Shown piece after piece: positions 46,501-58,521 of a stretch of 64,000 bases of DNA. A program made the position numbers and the translations under genes. The notes under the pieces were generated by a model. That model was not told the DNA's origin and searched no databases. It worked only from the letters and a program-made list of their open reading frames with translations. Positions within the stretch are counted from its first letter, which is position 1; every line of letters begins with the position of its first letter. This DNA comes from Primula veris (Eukaryota; Streptophyta; Magnoliopsida; Ericales; Primulaceae), in the NCBI GenBank assembly GCA_963682055.1, contig OY821751.1, forward strand, positions 10,850,001-10,914,000, written 5' to 3'.

Positions 46501-47165
46501 GGGATGTTATATAGCTTATCACTCTGTTGAAATTATAATCTTAAGTTGCTTTTTGAAGGACAATTTTGGTTTATAGGTGGTTGACCTGGATTGGAGTAGT
46601 TAGTTTTGTTTTGAAATTTAATGGAAGCTCAACTAACATTCTTGTAATTTTTTTTAATCAAAAGCTGATAAGAAACTTATTTGTTGCCTTCAGAATCTTT
46701 GAATTATAGATTTTTCTACGGTTTAGAAGTTGTATATTATCACATTATGCCTACAACAGAATATCACTTCCCAGAAAAAAATAGTTTTGATTTTCAAAGT
46801 GCTGTGCTAAATGGATGGAAAAAAATTAAATAGATATAAGTATGGCAAAGTGTACAATTTAACTAAGATGAAAATATCTAGTGGATGCCAAGTAATTAGC
46901 AAAGTCTATGTAAAATTTTATTTTAGCAGTACAAGCTTGTGGAAGGGTTCAATTGAGCCATAGTGAAAGTCTTTGACCTTTTATTGTGATTTCAAGATAT
47001 GGGTTAATCACACTGTTGTACTGATTTTTATGAAGCAGTCTTATGAAATGTTTTATTTTTCCATGTTTGCAAGTTCTTTTCAGCATATCATATATAGCGT
47101 TATTTTTACCTGTATATGACGAGCATGTTTTTTTTTCCGTTTTTTTACTTGGAGTTATGCTGCAG
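43563..47165 (+). repeat. SMG7 leader intron with two repeat families
   Basis: Two internal tandem families fill this 3.6-kb T-rich stretch. Family 1 (about 43570-44650, 4-5 copies of roughly 230-250 bp) shares AGATTTATGTTTATTTGTAT, GTGTTTCGTGTATTTGGGC, GAATTAGTATCTGATTTGCG and GGGGAATATTGTGTTAATT. Family 2 (about 44800-46650, 5-6 copies of roughly 350-395 bp) shares GTTGCTTTTTGAAGGACAGT, TTATAGGTGGTTGACC and TTTTGTTTCGAAATTT. No ORF. Intron status depends on the predicted donor and acceptor. Confidence 0.65.
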
Positions 47166-47248
47166 GTAGGATCCTTGCTTTTAAATGTTTTGCATTCCCG
47201 TTACAATTACACCTTTTCAAGTTGAACATCTTGACAATTGTTTGATGG

Positions 47249-50200
47249 ATGACGACTCTTCCGATGGATAACGCTTTAAATCTTTCGCATCTCCCATCGA
47301 GACAGCGTGTACAACGCCTTTTTGACAAGGTATCTTCTTCATTTTAAGAATTTGTTATGGAATAACGTTGTAATTTTTTTTTGTTGAACACATGTAAAAT
47401 TTAAAATTTTGAAAGCTGTAGAACATATATTCTTTAAATAGAAAAGTTTAAAATTGATGTGCTATTTTTGGCGCTGAGAGTTTATTGTTAAAGAGAGTAC
47501 ATTACTCTTTATTTCGACTGTTAGACACGTCTGATATCTCAAATTTTAGTAGTTTTAAGACACAACCGAGTCTGATAGATAAGTTTTCTTATATAAATTA
47601 TTTTTCTCTGCGTTCCAGAATGTTGAGTTGGAAAACAAGCTTCGTAAAGCAACACATGCCAGAATCCCCTCAGATCCCAATGCATGGCAGCAAATCCGAG
47701 AGAATTATGAAACCATTATTCTTGACGATCTTTGTTTTTCTGAACAACATGAGATAGAGTTTAAATTATGGCAGTTGCATCATAGAAAAATTGAAGAGTT
47801 ACGTTCTCACTTAAGTGCCCTTCGTGCACCTGCTGTTTCAACTTCAACTCAAAATGGGAAAGGTCCAACACGAGCAGGTCCTGACAGTACTGATAAAATC
47901 CGTTCACAGTTTAAGACCTTTCTTTCTGAAGCACCTGCTGTTTCAACTTCTACTCAAAATGGGAAAGGTCCAACACGAGCAGGTCCTGACCGTTCTGCTA
48001 TAATTCGTTCACAGTTTAAGACCTTTCTTTCTGAAGCATCTGGGTTTTATCACGATTTGATGGTAAAAATTAGAGCGAAAAATGGACTTGAGTTGGACTT
48101 TTTTCCCTCTGATAATGGAAATCAGAATTTGTTAAAAGACGGAAAATCATCTACCGAAGTGAAGCAAAGCTTAATCTCTTGTCATCGCTGTTTAATTTAC
48201 CTTGGTGATCTTGCTCGTTATAAGGGTTCATATGGAGAGACTGAGTCTAAAGCACGGGAATATGCAGCAGCGTCAAGTTATTATTCTCAAGCTTCATCAC
48301 TTATGCCATCAAGTGGAAACCCTCATCATCAGGTAACTAAATCATCGTATGCGTATCTTATTGTGACTTTTCTTATGATGCCAAGACTATAAATAAATAT
48401 TTAACTCTTTTGGTCTTGTTTTCAGCTTGCAATACTGGCTACATATTCTGGAGATGAGCTAGTGACAATTTATCGATATTTCAGAAGTCTTTCGGTTGAT
48501 AACCCTTTTACTACAGCAAGGGATAATTTGACGTTAGCATTTGAGAAGGTAGCAAAACTGTTCTAGAAGATTTTTTATAAACCACTTTTTAACCATTGTT
48601 GACTGATATTCTCATTCTGCTTCTTTTGTGGCAGAACCGTCAGAGTTATTTAAAGTTAGTTGGAGAATCTCAAGCTTCAGTTAAGGTTGTTAGATTAAAT
48701 ATGACTGGTAAAGGGAGAGGAAGAGGTGGAACAAGGGGTCCAAAAGAAAATGCAGCTGCAGCTACCACCCTTGTTAAGGAAAAAGCTTCTGGAGTATCCG
48801 AAACCTTGAAATTCTTTAAAGTACGCTTTATCCGATTAAATGGCATTCTTTTTACGAGGACAAGGTATGCCTTCTACCCAGGAAGATCTTTTTATTCCCA
48901 ATATGGGAATGTTTGGTTGTGTCTTTTAAGTACACAAGCATATTTTTTTCATGAGGGTAGAAAATCATAATTTAATTTTGCTTAAGCATTCTGAACAATG
49001 TGAAGTTGTGGTGTAGTTTTATGTAAATATCTATTCACGTTTACTGAAATAAAAGAACTTAATTGTCAAATCGAAATTTGTAACCTCACTTGTTACATAC
49101 TTTCATACAAAACTAAAATTTGAATAATTTGAAAAAAAAATAAAAATTAATAGAACCAGGGGTAAAAAAGCCTACATATTTATTGTAGAACATAGTTGTC
49201 AATGGAGAGTCAATACTTTTTTTATAAAACCTTATTTATCTTATAGTGTACCTTTCTCCAGTTTACTAAGATAAGACCGACCTTAAAATTTTACCCTCTC
49301 CAGTATAGTTCTAAAAAGGTGCAACTTTTTTCTATGTTACTCGGACTATATTTTCCGTTTACAAAATATCTATTACATAGAACGCTTGCATTGGACCACC
49401 AAACAAAACCAGTATAACACTAAAATGATCCTGTAATATCTCTGTCATGATTTCACCAGTTTGGAGACATTTGAAGAGGTTTTCACCAGTGCTAGAGAAG
49501 ATCTGTTGCTGCTTCTTGCTTCGGGGCTTAACGAGGAATATAATTTTGGATCTGATGCTGCTGAGTGCTCACTTGTGATTATTAGAATGGTAGCAGTTCT
49601 CATTTTCACTGTACACAATGTGAAAAGGGAATCTGAGAATCAATCTTATGCAGAGATTCTGCAACGCTCGCTCCTACTTAAGAATGCATTTGCTGCTATA
49701 TTTGATTTTATGGGAAATATTTTTGAGAGATGCATCCAACTGAGTGATCCTTCGACAAGTTATATGCTTCCTGGTGTTTTGGTTTTTGTGGAATGGCTAG
49801 CTTGTCATCAAGATATTGCTTGTGGCAGTGAAGACGAGGAGAAGCAAAAGGGTACAAGATCATCTTTCTGGAATCTCTATATTTCATTTGCGAACAAGCT
49901 CTTGTCAAGTAGTGGTTTTTCTATGAATGAGGACGAAGATGAAACATGCTTTTTCAATATGAGTAAATATGACGAAAAGGAAACTAGCAACCGTCTTGCT
50001 TTATTTGAAGACTTCGAATTGAGAGGTTTTCTTCCCCTAGTTCCTGCACAACGAATTCTAGACTTTTCAAGGAAGAATACATTTGGAAGTGATGGCATTA
50101 AGGACAAACAAGCTCGAGTTCATAGGATTATTGCAGCTGGGAAGGCTCTTGCAAATGTGGTTCAAGTTGGTCAACTTAAAATTTATTTTGATTCAAAGGG

Positions 50201-51383
50201 TAAGAAGTTTACCATCGGTGTTGAGCCTCCGTTATCTGATGATAAACTACTGTCTTGTTCTTTGGAAACCTCCTCCCAAGGGAGTATGAAAGTTGTAGAA
50301 CCAATTCCGGAGCTGTCCATGGAAGAGGAAGAAGAGGACGAGGTGATTTTATTTAAGCCAACTGTTTTTGACAAGCCAGCGAATGGTGTTTCTTCGAAAC
50401 CCATCTCTTCCGATTTTCTGAGCAATGAGGCTAATATCACGGAGGCTGGGTTGGGAAACCATGTTGGGATGTTTTCAGTTTCACAAAACGGGGTGCTTTT
50501 GCAGAATGGTCTCAATACTCATCAAGGGGTACCTTCCTCTTTTACTAATAATACCACCCAATATATGCAACCTGCACAAGTAAACACTTCATCTTATCAA
50601 GGGGTATCTTCGTCTTTTACTAATATTACCACCCAATATATGCAACCTGCACAAGTAAACACTTTAAATTGGATGGTAGACAAACGAGTTCCCGAGGTAA
50701 AACAGTTGCCCAACATGAGCTTTGTGGGAAACGGTTTTCCTGTGACCCATGAGTCCCAGGACAGATTTGGAGCTTTGCAGCATGTTGCTGATAATTTACT
50801 ACCATTTCCTTATCAAACTGTAAATGCTAACTACGGAAATAGATATTCAATTCAGCTTCCAGAGACATCATTGGCTCCCAAGTTTAATAGTTTATCAGTG
50901 AATGCCTCGGCACTTGCGCCTTCAGGCGTGAAAAAGAATCCAGTGAGCCGACCTGTGAGGTACTCTGGGCCGCCACCTGGATTCAGTTCCGTCCCTTCTA
51001 AGCAAGTAGATGTTTCGTTACAGAATAGTAACCCAGCGGTGGATGATTACAGCTGGCTCGATGGTTATAAGCCATCTTCAACACAGCCCATTGCTGGTTT
51101 TAATAGTAATATAAATCAGCAGTCACATGTATACAATCCGGTGAACAAGAACTATAATAGTTTGGGAGAGATGGTGAACTTTCCTTTTCCTGGAAAACAA
51201 ATTCAGCCATTGCAAGTCCAGGGCGATAAACAGAATGGGTGGAACGAGTATCAGTTATCTGAGCAGCAGATGAAACTTTACCAGGAACAGCAGCAGCAAC
51301 ATGAGGCTGGGAATCAACAATTTAATGCACTGCCAGAGCAATATCAGGGGCAGTCTCTCTGGAATGGTCGTTTTTTGGTGTGA
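47249..51383 (+). CDS. SMG7: SMG7, nonsense-mediated mRNA decay factor (five coding exons, 1,023 aa)
   Basis: Coding exons are 47249-47329, 47619-48332, 48426-48548, 48635-48864 and 49460-51383. All borders are GT-AG and the join is one open frame. The N-terminus (RQRVQRLFDKNVELENKLRK, PSDPNAWQQIRENYETIILD) matches plant SMG7/EST1 proteins. The EST1-type 14-3-3-like/TPR domain covers about residues 20-300 (FYHDLMVKIRAKNGL, CHRCLIYLGDLARYKGSYGE, YYSQASSLMPSSGNPHHQLA). A conserved helical region follows (FIRLNGILFTRTSLETFEEV; FEDFELRGFLPLVPAQRILD). The C-terminal ~380 residues are low-complexity, Gln/Asn/Ser/Pro-rich. No PIN domain, as expected for SMG7. It binds phosphorylated UPF1 in the cytoplasm and drives decay of premature-stop mRNAs; in Arabidopsis it is also needed to exit meiosis. 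Oddities are two in-frame internal duplications (47826-48035, 50523-50672). No lesion; likely functional. Confidence 0.93.
47826..48035 (+). repeat. In-frame 105-bp tandem duplication in SMG7 exon 2
   Basis: Units 47826-47930 and 47931-48035 encode APAVSTSTQNGKGPTRAGPD plus SxxxIRSQFKTFLSE twice (residues 97-131 and 132-166). The second unit differs by a few substitutions (RSAI for STDK). Plant homologues have one copy as far as I recall. It lengthens a loop and following helix within the 14-3-3-like domain. Confidence 0.95.
50523..50672 (+). repeat. In-frame 75-bp tandem duplication in SMG7 exon 5
   Basis: Two 25-codon units share SSFTNxTTQYMQPAQVNT. They lie in the low-complexity C-terminal region, where insertions are probably tolerated. 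Confidence 0.92.
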
Positions 51384-51959
51384 GATGACAAGGGAGATAG
51401 CTGGTAAGAGGAGCCTGTCTCAAACGTTATTTTTTATATATTATATACAAACTGGGTTGTAGAGGGTTGCCTTTCCAACTGCATAAACTGAAATTAGAAT
51501 ACTAATTTTACAGCTGTAACTATTTGCAATCGAGTAAAAACTGCATAAATGATTAGATATTTAGCAACCCCAACTGTTTGGTTCCAAGTTAGAATTCCAT
51601 ATAGCTTCATTTTTTAATTGTTTTTAGGGCACACTGCATTATTTTATGAGTTTATAATGCCTAATAGATGACTGCTGTTTAGCTCAATTCTCCATTAACT
51701 TTAACAGTAATTCGTCCAACCTTTTGATCTCTGAAGATTAAATAATTGTATATTAATAAGATCTAACAAGAATTCTTTAGTTATGAGAGATATCGAGGTA
51801 TATTAGATATTCTGGTGATTTGTTAAGAGTTAAACTTCACATGAGTGTTCAAGATACTACTATGCATCTTCTTGTTTTCATTGATTTCTTATGTATAAGC
51901 ATATATCTTAACTGCTAGTCCAGGTCATTGTGCTATCAAATAAATGATGCATAGATGAG

Positions 51960-52185
51960 ATTATGGGTCCAACAGAATTTTTTAGTGAAATTTTGGATTT
52001 TAGATTTTAAAAATCTGTGGGTGTTTGGCAAGTTAGATTATTCAGCTTCTAAAAATCTGATTTTTAGGCTGAAAAATCTAAAAAATCCAGTTTTTTAAAA
52101 TCTAGTTTTTCAGTGGATTCTCAAAACAGATTTTTAGAATCTGATTTTGAACCAAAAAATCTGTTACCAAACATAGCCTATATCA
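51960..52185. repeat. Possible MITE relic in SMG7 3'-UTR intron 1
   Basis: AGATTTTAAAAATCTG type inverted blocks recur, and the ends GTGTTTGGCAA and TTACCAAACATAGCC are partly complementary, as in many small non-autonomous DNA transposons of plants. Borders uncertain. Confidence 0.3.
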
Positions 52186-53160
52186 TGTATTCATTTGATT
52201 GTATTACATAGCACTAATGCAGGTGTATAGTTTGAAGAAAAAAAATATGAATATCGGAGACTGATACGATACGGATACGCGATATGTGGATACGGCCTAC
52301 AACAAGTGATATAAAGTATCGTTGTCTTTTTATGTCACCGAGCGGATATGTTTTCGATACGCACCGATATCCAATATGTTGGGCCAAATCTTACTTTTTA
52401 TTTTATTTTATTTTATTTTATATAATTTATAATTTTGAAATGTGAATGTCAGTATCTAGTTATATGATGGGTCTAATTATGGTGTAACAATATTAAAAGT
52501 GATTAAAAAGTTGATTTTTATATGTTTGATATTAATGTTAATAAAATAGAAATTGGTCAAGACTTCAGAAAAGGCTTGATAAATAGTCTATTCATCACCT
52601 CCGACTTAACACGTATGATTAATGCATGAATTTGACTTCATTCTTTTAGCTTCATATTTCTAAATATGTTGTGTTAATCTTAGCACTTACAAAAAGAATT
52701 ATAAAAAATAATTAACGTATCTTAGCTGTATACTGATTTTGTTTTTTTAAATCGAATTGGCGTATCAGTATGGTATCAGATGATTTGCTTATTTAACCTT
52801 CGGAACCCCAAAATTTAAGTTATGGCTTTGACCTTGCAGGTTGTTTTTCTTTTGGTTTGTTAGATTGATTGCTGATTTAAGAAGATATATCTTCTGAGGC
52901 GAAGATTACTTACATGACTGATCTCTCTTTTTCTTTGCCATCCAGGTTGTGAAGAATCTACTATGGTGGTTTTTAGTGGCTTGAGATGCTGCTAAGTATT
53001 ACATCGCAGTTGCAGTGTTGCCAATTTTAAATATTCTGTTGATGGTCTTGGAGTGTCGCAGGCGCCTGCTAGTGATGAGGTTTGTGTCCCTTTTCTTCTA
53101 CATCAAGTATTGCATCCTTGTTAATTTTTTTATGATGTGAATCTTGTGTTCCTCTTTAAA

Positions 53161-53415
53161 TACCCCCCTCTGTTCCAAAATGTTAGTCCATCTTTCTATT
53201 TTAGGAAGTTCCATATTGTTTGTCCATTTTATAAAAGACAACTAAAAAGTTGACAAATATTCCAATTTTACCCTTTGTTTTTATTTCATTACGTACTTTA
53301 ATATAATGCATAAAGGGTATAGTTAGGATTTAAGCTATTAGACAAAGTAATAATTGCATGTCTATAAAAATTTACCTTCCCAATGATGGACAACCAATCC
53401 GGAACGGAGGGAGTA
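53161..53415. mobile_element. Stowaway-type MITE in SMG7 3'-UTR intron 2
   Basis: The left end TACCCCCCTCTGTTCC and right end GGAACGGAGGGAGTA are the classical Stowaway (Tc1/mariner) terminal inverted repeat with a TA target, 255 bp between them. No coding capacity. It lies entirely inside the predicted second 3'-UTR intron of SMG7, where splicing would remove it. Confidence 0.8.
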
Positions 53416-54559
53416 ATAGTTACCTGGGACATCATCTGTATGGGTCAAGTTGTTTCTGGGATTAAAGTGGGTGTATTGAGTTTGAAACTATTTTGACCTC
53501 ATGTAGAACATGGTTAGAAACGTCGAAGGTTTATCACATCACTTATGCATGCTTTGTTCCGTTACTAGAATTCTAATTTGATCACTTTCTGATTGCCTTC
53601 TCAACTGTGAAGTGCCTCTACAGTCCACATGCATATATATAGTGATTCCATTAAAGAACTTTTTGAGGGCTAATTGTTAGCATATTTGTCACGTGCTTTT
53701 TTCTACGTTCATGTTGGTTTATTGTCAAATCTTGTTTCTTGTAAACAGCTGGTGCCGAGGTTCCTAGATGCATGAGTGGGATCACAGATTTCATAAGGTG
53801 GGAAATGCTTTATTAAGGCTAAGTACTTGTCTGGTGGCTGGTCAGAAATGTAAAGCGTATTACGTTATTGGATGGTATGGTAGTTGGCAAGCATTGGGAC
53901 GCAAGCCAACGGAATAATTAGCAATTCTACATGTCAGTATGTGTCAGATGTGCGGTGATGTGTCGTCATTCGGAAGACTCCGTTTGACACTTTGATCAAA
54001 ATATTATTCCTGTTTTTCTTTAAATATAAGTCTTGGAGTTCTTCGTTTTGTCTTTACACACTTCAGCAGAATTTGTGGCAAAGTCTATGTCACATGGGTC
54101 TTTTAGATGTGGCAGCTAAAAATAAAGTAGTATGTGGTTGCATACTCAGTTTGGTGTTAAAAGACTTTATTACGTGTTTATATGTTCTATGACTGTTTTC
54201 AACCGAGTCTGCTGCTAATAGTCATGTCTAATTCTTACAAGTTGTTGGATCTATCTTCAAACTATATACTTCTAGTCTATATTTATTTGCTTGACACTGG
54301 TGTTCTTAATTTTTATTTTATCATCTGCGTTGATACGAGTACACGAGTTGAAACTTGTGACTAAGTTGTGATTATTGATGAAATTGTGGAGATTGAATGT
54401 GAACACTGGGTTCTCTATGATCTTAGTGTCTGCACTTCAAACATTTGAGATCTCTTCCCTCCCCCCTATGATTCAAATAATTCTTCTTTAATTGGTAGAA
54501 TTTAAGAGGGGGTCCCTAGTGAATCATGTCAAATATCGTATTCCCAATATTTGCGTAAT

Positions 54560-54826
54560 AAGGGGTGTCAAGATTGGGTGATGAAATAACGTGATAATAT
54601 GATCTTGATCTTAGTATTCTTTCTAATGGCCATTAATTTAGAAATAGTAAGGGGTGTCAAGATTGGGTGATGAAATAACGTGATAATATGATCTTGATCT
54701 TAGTATTCTTTCTAATGGCCATTAATTTAGAAATAATAAGGGGTGTCAAGATTGGGTGATGAAATAACGTGATAATATGATCTTGATCTTAGTATTCTTT
54801 CTAATGGCCATTAATTTAGAAATCGG
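54560..54826 (+). repeat. 89-bp tandem triplication
   Basis: Three units start at 54560, 54649 and 54738, each AAGGGGTGTCAAGATTGGGT...TTAATTTAGAAAT. They differ at only one or two bases near the junctions, so the amplification is recent. The last unit ends within about 4 bases of the Sirevirus target duplication (54826-54830). Confidence 0.93.
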
Positions 54827-54830
54827 AGGC

Positions 54831-55921
54831 TGAAATTCCTATCCGTCTAGTTGCTGTTATACAGTTAGGTTCCAAGTGCAGTTGCAACTGAGGTTGGAAC
54901 CTAAGTATAATGATGTATAGAACTTGTAAAGTTAAATGTATTTGAATTAAATCACATGCACATTTATCAACGGAGTTCACCCAACTAGGCTACGTCTTTG
55001 GGGCACTCACCCAGATTATGATATTATAAAAGCTTACAATATAGGATTTAATTCTTAATGAAAAACTCTCAGACTCTCTATAGGTTTTTCTGCCTATCTC
55101 TATATTGCTCATACCTTATAACTATCACTCAAAATATCAATGACATCCCACCATTGTTTTCCATTTAAAAGCTTACCGTGTATTCTCTCAAGAATGAATT
55201 GTTTATAATTTAGAACACACTTTTTACAAGCAAAGTTATCAACTATTAATAGGAGTAAAACAATCTTCTTTATTCAAGATCTTGATGATTGTTTTTGACT
55301 CTTTTGATTGACTTCAATCTTTCCATATTGCACGAGATACTTCAGCGTAGGATTGACCTCAATCTTCATAAGTTAATAACTGTTAATAACTAGTTTGGAA
55401 ATAGGAGTTAGTTATATAAGATAGTATCTTTAGAGATAAAATATTTCTGAATATATATTGAAACATTAACTCCATATTTCATTCAATCTTAAAATATATC
55501 ATACTGATTTTGATAGGAAACAAAGATTGAATTAAGTGATAAAGACTTGCATGAGAATAGAGATCTAGATTGCCTGTTTAAAGAAAACATATATTTATAA
55601 ACTAATCTCCTTATATCCTTTAGGCAACATATTTCCTTATCACTTTAATATTCTCAATATACATGAGTTAAATCTTTAAGAACATATGAGAATATATCCT
55701 GCATACTTTAAAATATATAAACACCATTAAAGAATAATAATGCAGAAATACAGAACTGGACAGAATCCTGCAGAACAGCAGGTTGGAACTGTGGTTGCAA
55801 CTGAGGTTGCAACCTCACTTGAAACCAAAAAGCTGTCACAATTCTTAACACCCAACTAGGATTATTTAGTTCAAACCAATAGACAACAAATAGTATATGG
55901 GCCAGAAATCTGGTCCTAACA
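54831..55921 (-). repeat. 3' LTR of the Sirevirus element (1,091 bp)
   Basis: On the minus strand it begins TGTTAGGACCAGATTTCTGG at 55921 and ends GGAATTTCA at 54831. A TGGGGAGAT purine tract directly precedes it. It holds about 660 bp (roughly 55065-55725) that the other LTR lacks. Confidence 0.88.
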
Positions 55922-55936
55922 ATCTCCCCATTTGTC
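55922..55936 (-). other. Polypurine tract of the Sirevirus element
   Basis: The minus strand reads ACAAATGGGGAGAT immediately before the 3' LTR, the usual plus-strand priming site of SIRE-like elements. Confidence 0.75.
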
Positions 55937-56312
55937 ATTGGTTTTGACAAATAATCTAAGTTTATAGAAAAACACTTCACCTGCAAATTTGTTAGCAAAC
56001 ACAGATTTTTACTGCATATAATTTATCAGTGCTTTTGTGTCAACTATTTAAGCTCCCCCTGCAAGTTAGAATAGCAGGCATCATTTAAGCATAAGTAAAT
56101 ATACATTCACCAGAGTTTCAGAACATATTCAAATTCCAAAAACAAACAGAATTCAGAAATAAATTGCACAAAACATAAGGCCAAAAATACTGGCACATTA
56201 GTCTTAACACAGAATTTGCAAATACAGAATTTAAAATTAAAAATAAAAGCATAAACATGAACACATAAACTTCATTCTCCCCCTATTTGGCAGAACCCAG
56301 ACAAACTAGGAT

Positions 56313-57587
56313 TTAAAGGGGCCTTCTGGAGTAAGGAGCTCTTTCTGATAGAGGTGGATCTCTGATGATTTCTTTATCTTCCTCACTGCTGAGAGAGTAG
56401 CCACTGTCACTGCTGCTGTCATTGTCACTTTCTGTAAGATTTTCAAGCAACTTTTTAATCTCATAATCATGAGTGTCTAGCTCAACCCTCTTCTCTTGAT
56501 TGATAGCAAGCTGCTGTTTCAGATACCTTCTAACTCCTTTCTTCTTAGAAGGAGCACTTGTTGACTCCTTTTCTTTCCCTTTCTCACCAGTGATGCCATT
56601 CACATGTCCTTCCTTTAGAAGCTTTGAAGAGATGTACAAGGCAGGAGGACACTTGGTAGTTTTTTCAAATGAGTTTAGGATTGGATGTATGGAAGATGTG
56701 GGTACAACTTGAGACAGAAGTATGTCAGTGATCAAGCAAGTAAAGGGTAGCAGAATGGAAGGAGCTTTAACATCACAAAAATCTCTGATGAGATTAAACA
56801 CATGATTACCAAAGTTAATTGGTATCTTTGACATGATCTTATAGAGAAAGACTGCCATATCCTTGTTGACTCTAGAAGGTTGTTTGGTTGGAGTTCAATT
56901 AAACTTAGCAATCTTATGTAACACATCAGCACTAAGAGTAAGTGAGGAAGTCTTAATGGAAGTTCCATCAAACTGGTTTTCCTTGCCTGTAATGGCAAGA
57001 GCTACATCATGCATGTCATAATCACCACCACCCTCAGAAGGACTAAGAGAACCTAGAAATTTATTGATCAACTCAGGGGTAAAATCTAAAGTGAGACCCC
57101 TCACATACACCCTCCCATAGGCTGTATCTCCCTCATCAAACACACCAGCATTTAGATTGGCATATAATTCCTTAACTAGTTCTGGAAAGTAGGAGTCAGG
57201 GTAGCTGATAGTTCTTTCTAAACCAATATCTTTTAATAATTTCTCAACATGCACCTGAATGTGCTTATAGCTAGCCAAATGTAAATGCCTTTCAGCATGA
57301 ATCTCCCTATTAGCTAGTGTACTGAACCTGTCAGACATAATCCCATTGCAAAACCTAGGATCAACCTCATGATAGAGAGTGTCATAAACATATTTAACAG
57401 AGATAGGATCATTTTATAGGTTTCTACGAGGACGTTTCTTAGCCCTACGTTTCTTAGGTTGGGTGGAAGAAGTCTCACTTACCTTGGCTTTAGAACCTGT
57501 ACTGGTTTTGGATTGATTCATGAAGTCTCGAAGAGTGCTGTCATCTTCATAGTTGAGATTTGATTGATTAGGAGAAGTGGAAGACAT
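56313..57587 (-). pseudogene. Env-position ORF of the Sirevirus ('putative plant transposon protein'-like)
   Basis: One frame of 424 codons runs from MSSTSPNQSNLNYEDDSTLR at 57587 to the stop at 56313, interrupted by TAA at 57416-57414 and TGA at 56897-56895. The head is Ser/Thr/Lys-rich with a basic KKRRAKKRPRR-like block. The middle (RFSTLANREIHAERHLHL, LTLDFTPELINKFLGS, MSKIPINFGNHVFNLIRDFC) resembles the domain annotated as 'putative plant transposon protein' found in many plant retroelement 3' ORFs. The tail is acidic and Ser-rich. I see no convincing signal peptide or membrane anchor, so 'envelope' is a positional label. The second stop may come from TGG. Distance to pol is about 930 bp. 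Confidence 0.65.
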
Positions 57588-58521
57588 GGTTTCAAGCTAG
57601 GTTGCAATTGGACTTGGAACTTCGAAGAATGGGTTTTACAGAGAACCTAGGGTTTTTTTTTTTAATATTGAAAGTAATTCTGATTTGTTTAGTATTTTGG
57701 GATAGTAAAAAAACAGTATTAATAGCAATTAAGCCCAAATATTTTTACAATTAGAAAAAGATACACCCAAATATCTTTTTGGAACAGATTTCCTGAAAAA
57801 TAGAAACTGCGTTGCAATAGATATGAAAAATTGGAAATTCGAATTAATCAAGAAGGATACAGTTTTAATTGAGATAAATTCAGCATACAAAATAGATATA
57901 CATTTCAAAAATAAACAGATTTATCCAATATCTCGAATTTTAAGGAGTTGAAGTTTTGAAGATAATTTTAACTTGTTTCAAGATAAAGATAGCAATAATA
58001 TTAAAATATAGAATTTTGAAAACAAGATTCTAGCCATTTACTCAAGAAGATATATTTATCATCGAATATCTTTAATAAAAATTAAGTCTTAAGAGCTTAT
58101 ATTGAGCAAATCTATTTTTCCTCTACACAAAAACTAAATTGATGACTTCAGCAAGGAAAGAGTATAAGTGATGTCAAAAATATCAAGACTTTGTCTTGGC
58201 CTTTTCATTTGTGTTGTTTACTATGATTATTATCATAGGCAGCATGACAATCTTTAGACAATCACTGATCTGTTATGTATTTGAGAATGTGGTTTCAACT
58301 GGGGTTGTAACTGAGCTTGCAACCTGCTTGTAAAATTTGCACTTTGTGCTTGCAACTCTATTACCAGAGAGGTTTTAAGATAAATTATCCCACATCTGTT
58401 TTTAAGACACCAATTAGCGGTTTTTTCAAGACAAAAACTTCATAACTCAATCAAGACTTACCTTTAGAAATAAAATGTATTCAAGGTAGTCAAAACAGAC
58501 ATACATAGCAAGAGTATTCAA
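57588..58521. other. Spacer between Sirevirus pol and the env-position ORF
   Basis: Non-coding, AT-rich, about 930 bp. It contains at 58292-58370 a cluster of the element's recurring motif (GGTTTCAACTGGGGTTGTAA, AGCTTGCAACCTGC, GCTTGCAACTC). Such motif-rich spacers before the polypurine tract are known in Sireviruses. Confidence 0.6.

Larger units (their letters stand above)
51384..54400 (+). promoter_or_regulatory. SMG7: SMG7 3' UTR with two predicted introns
   Basis: Twenty bases after the stop, GATAGCTG is followed by GTAAGAGG (donor 51404). The next acceptor, TTTGCCATCCAG, ends at 52945. A 134-bp exon (52946-53079) ends GATGAG before GTTTGT, and the acceptor TTCTTGTAAACAG ends at 53748. 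After splicing the second junction would lie 154 nt past the stop, well beyond the ~50-55 nt limit, making the mRNA an NMD target. Feedback control of plant SMG7 through 3'-UTR introns is established in Arabidopsis. The end of the last exon is not defined; AATAAA occurs at 54120-54125. Confidence 0.65.

Noticed and set aside
52255..52385. GATACG-rich segment in SMG7 3'-UTR intron 1 as a regulatory element
   Set aside because: Looks like a repeat fragment of unknown type; no symmetry or known motif supports a function.
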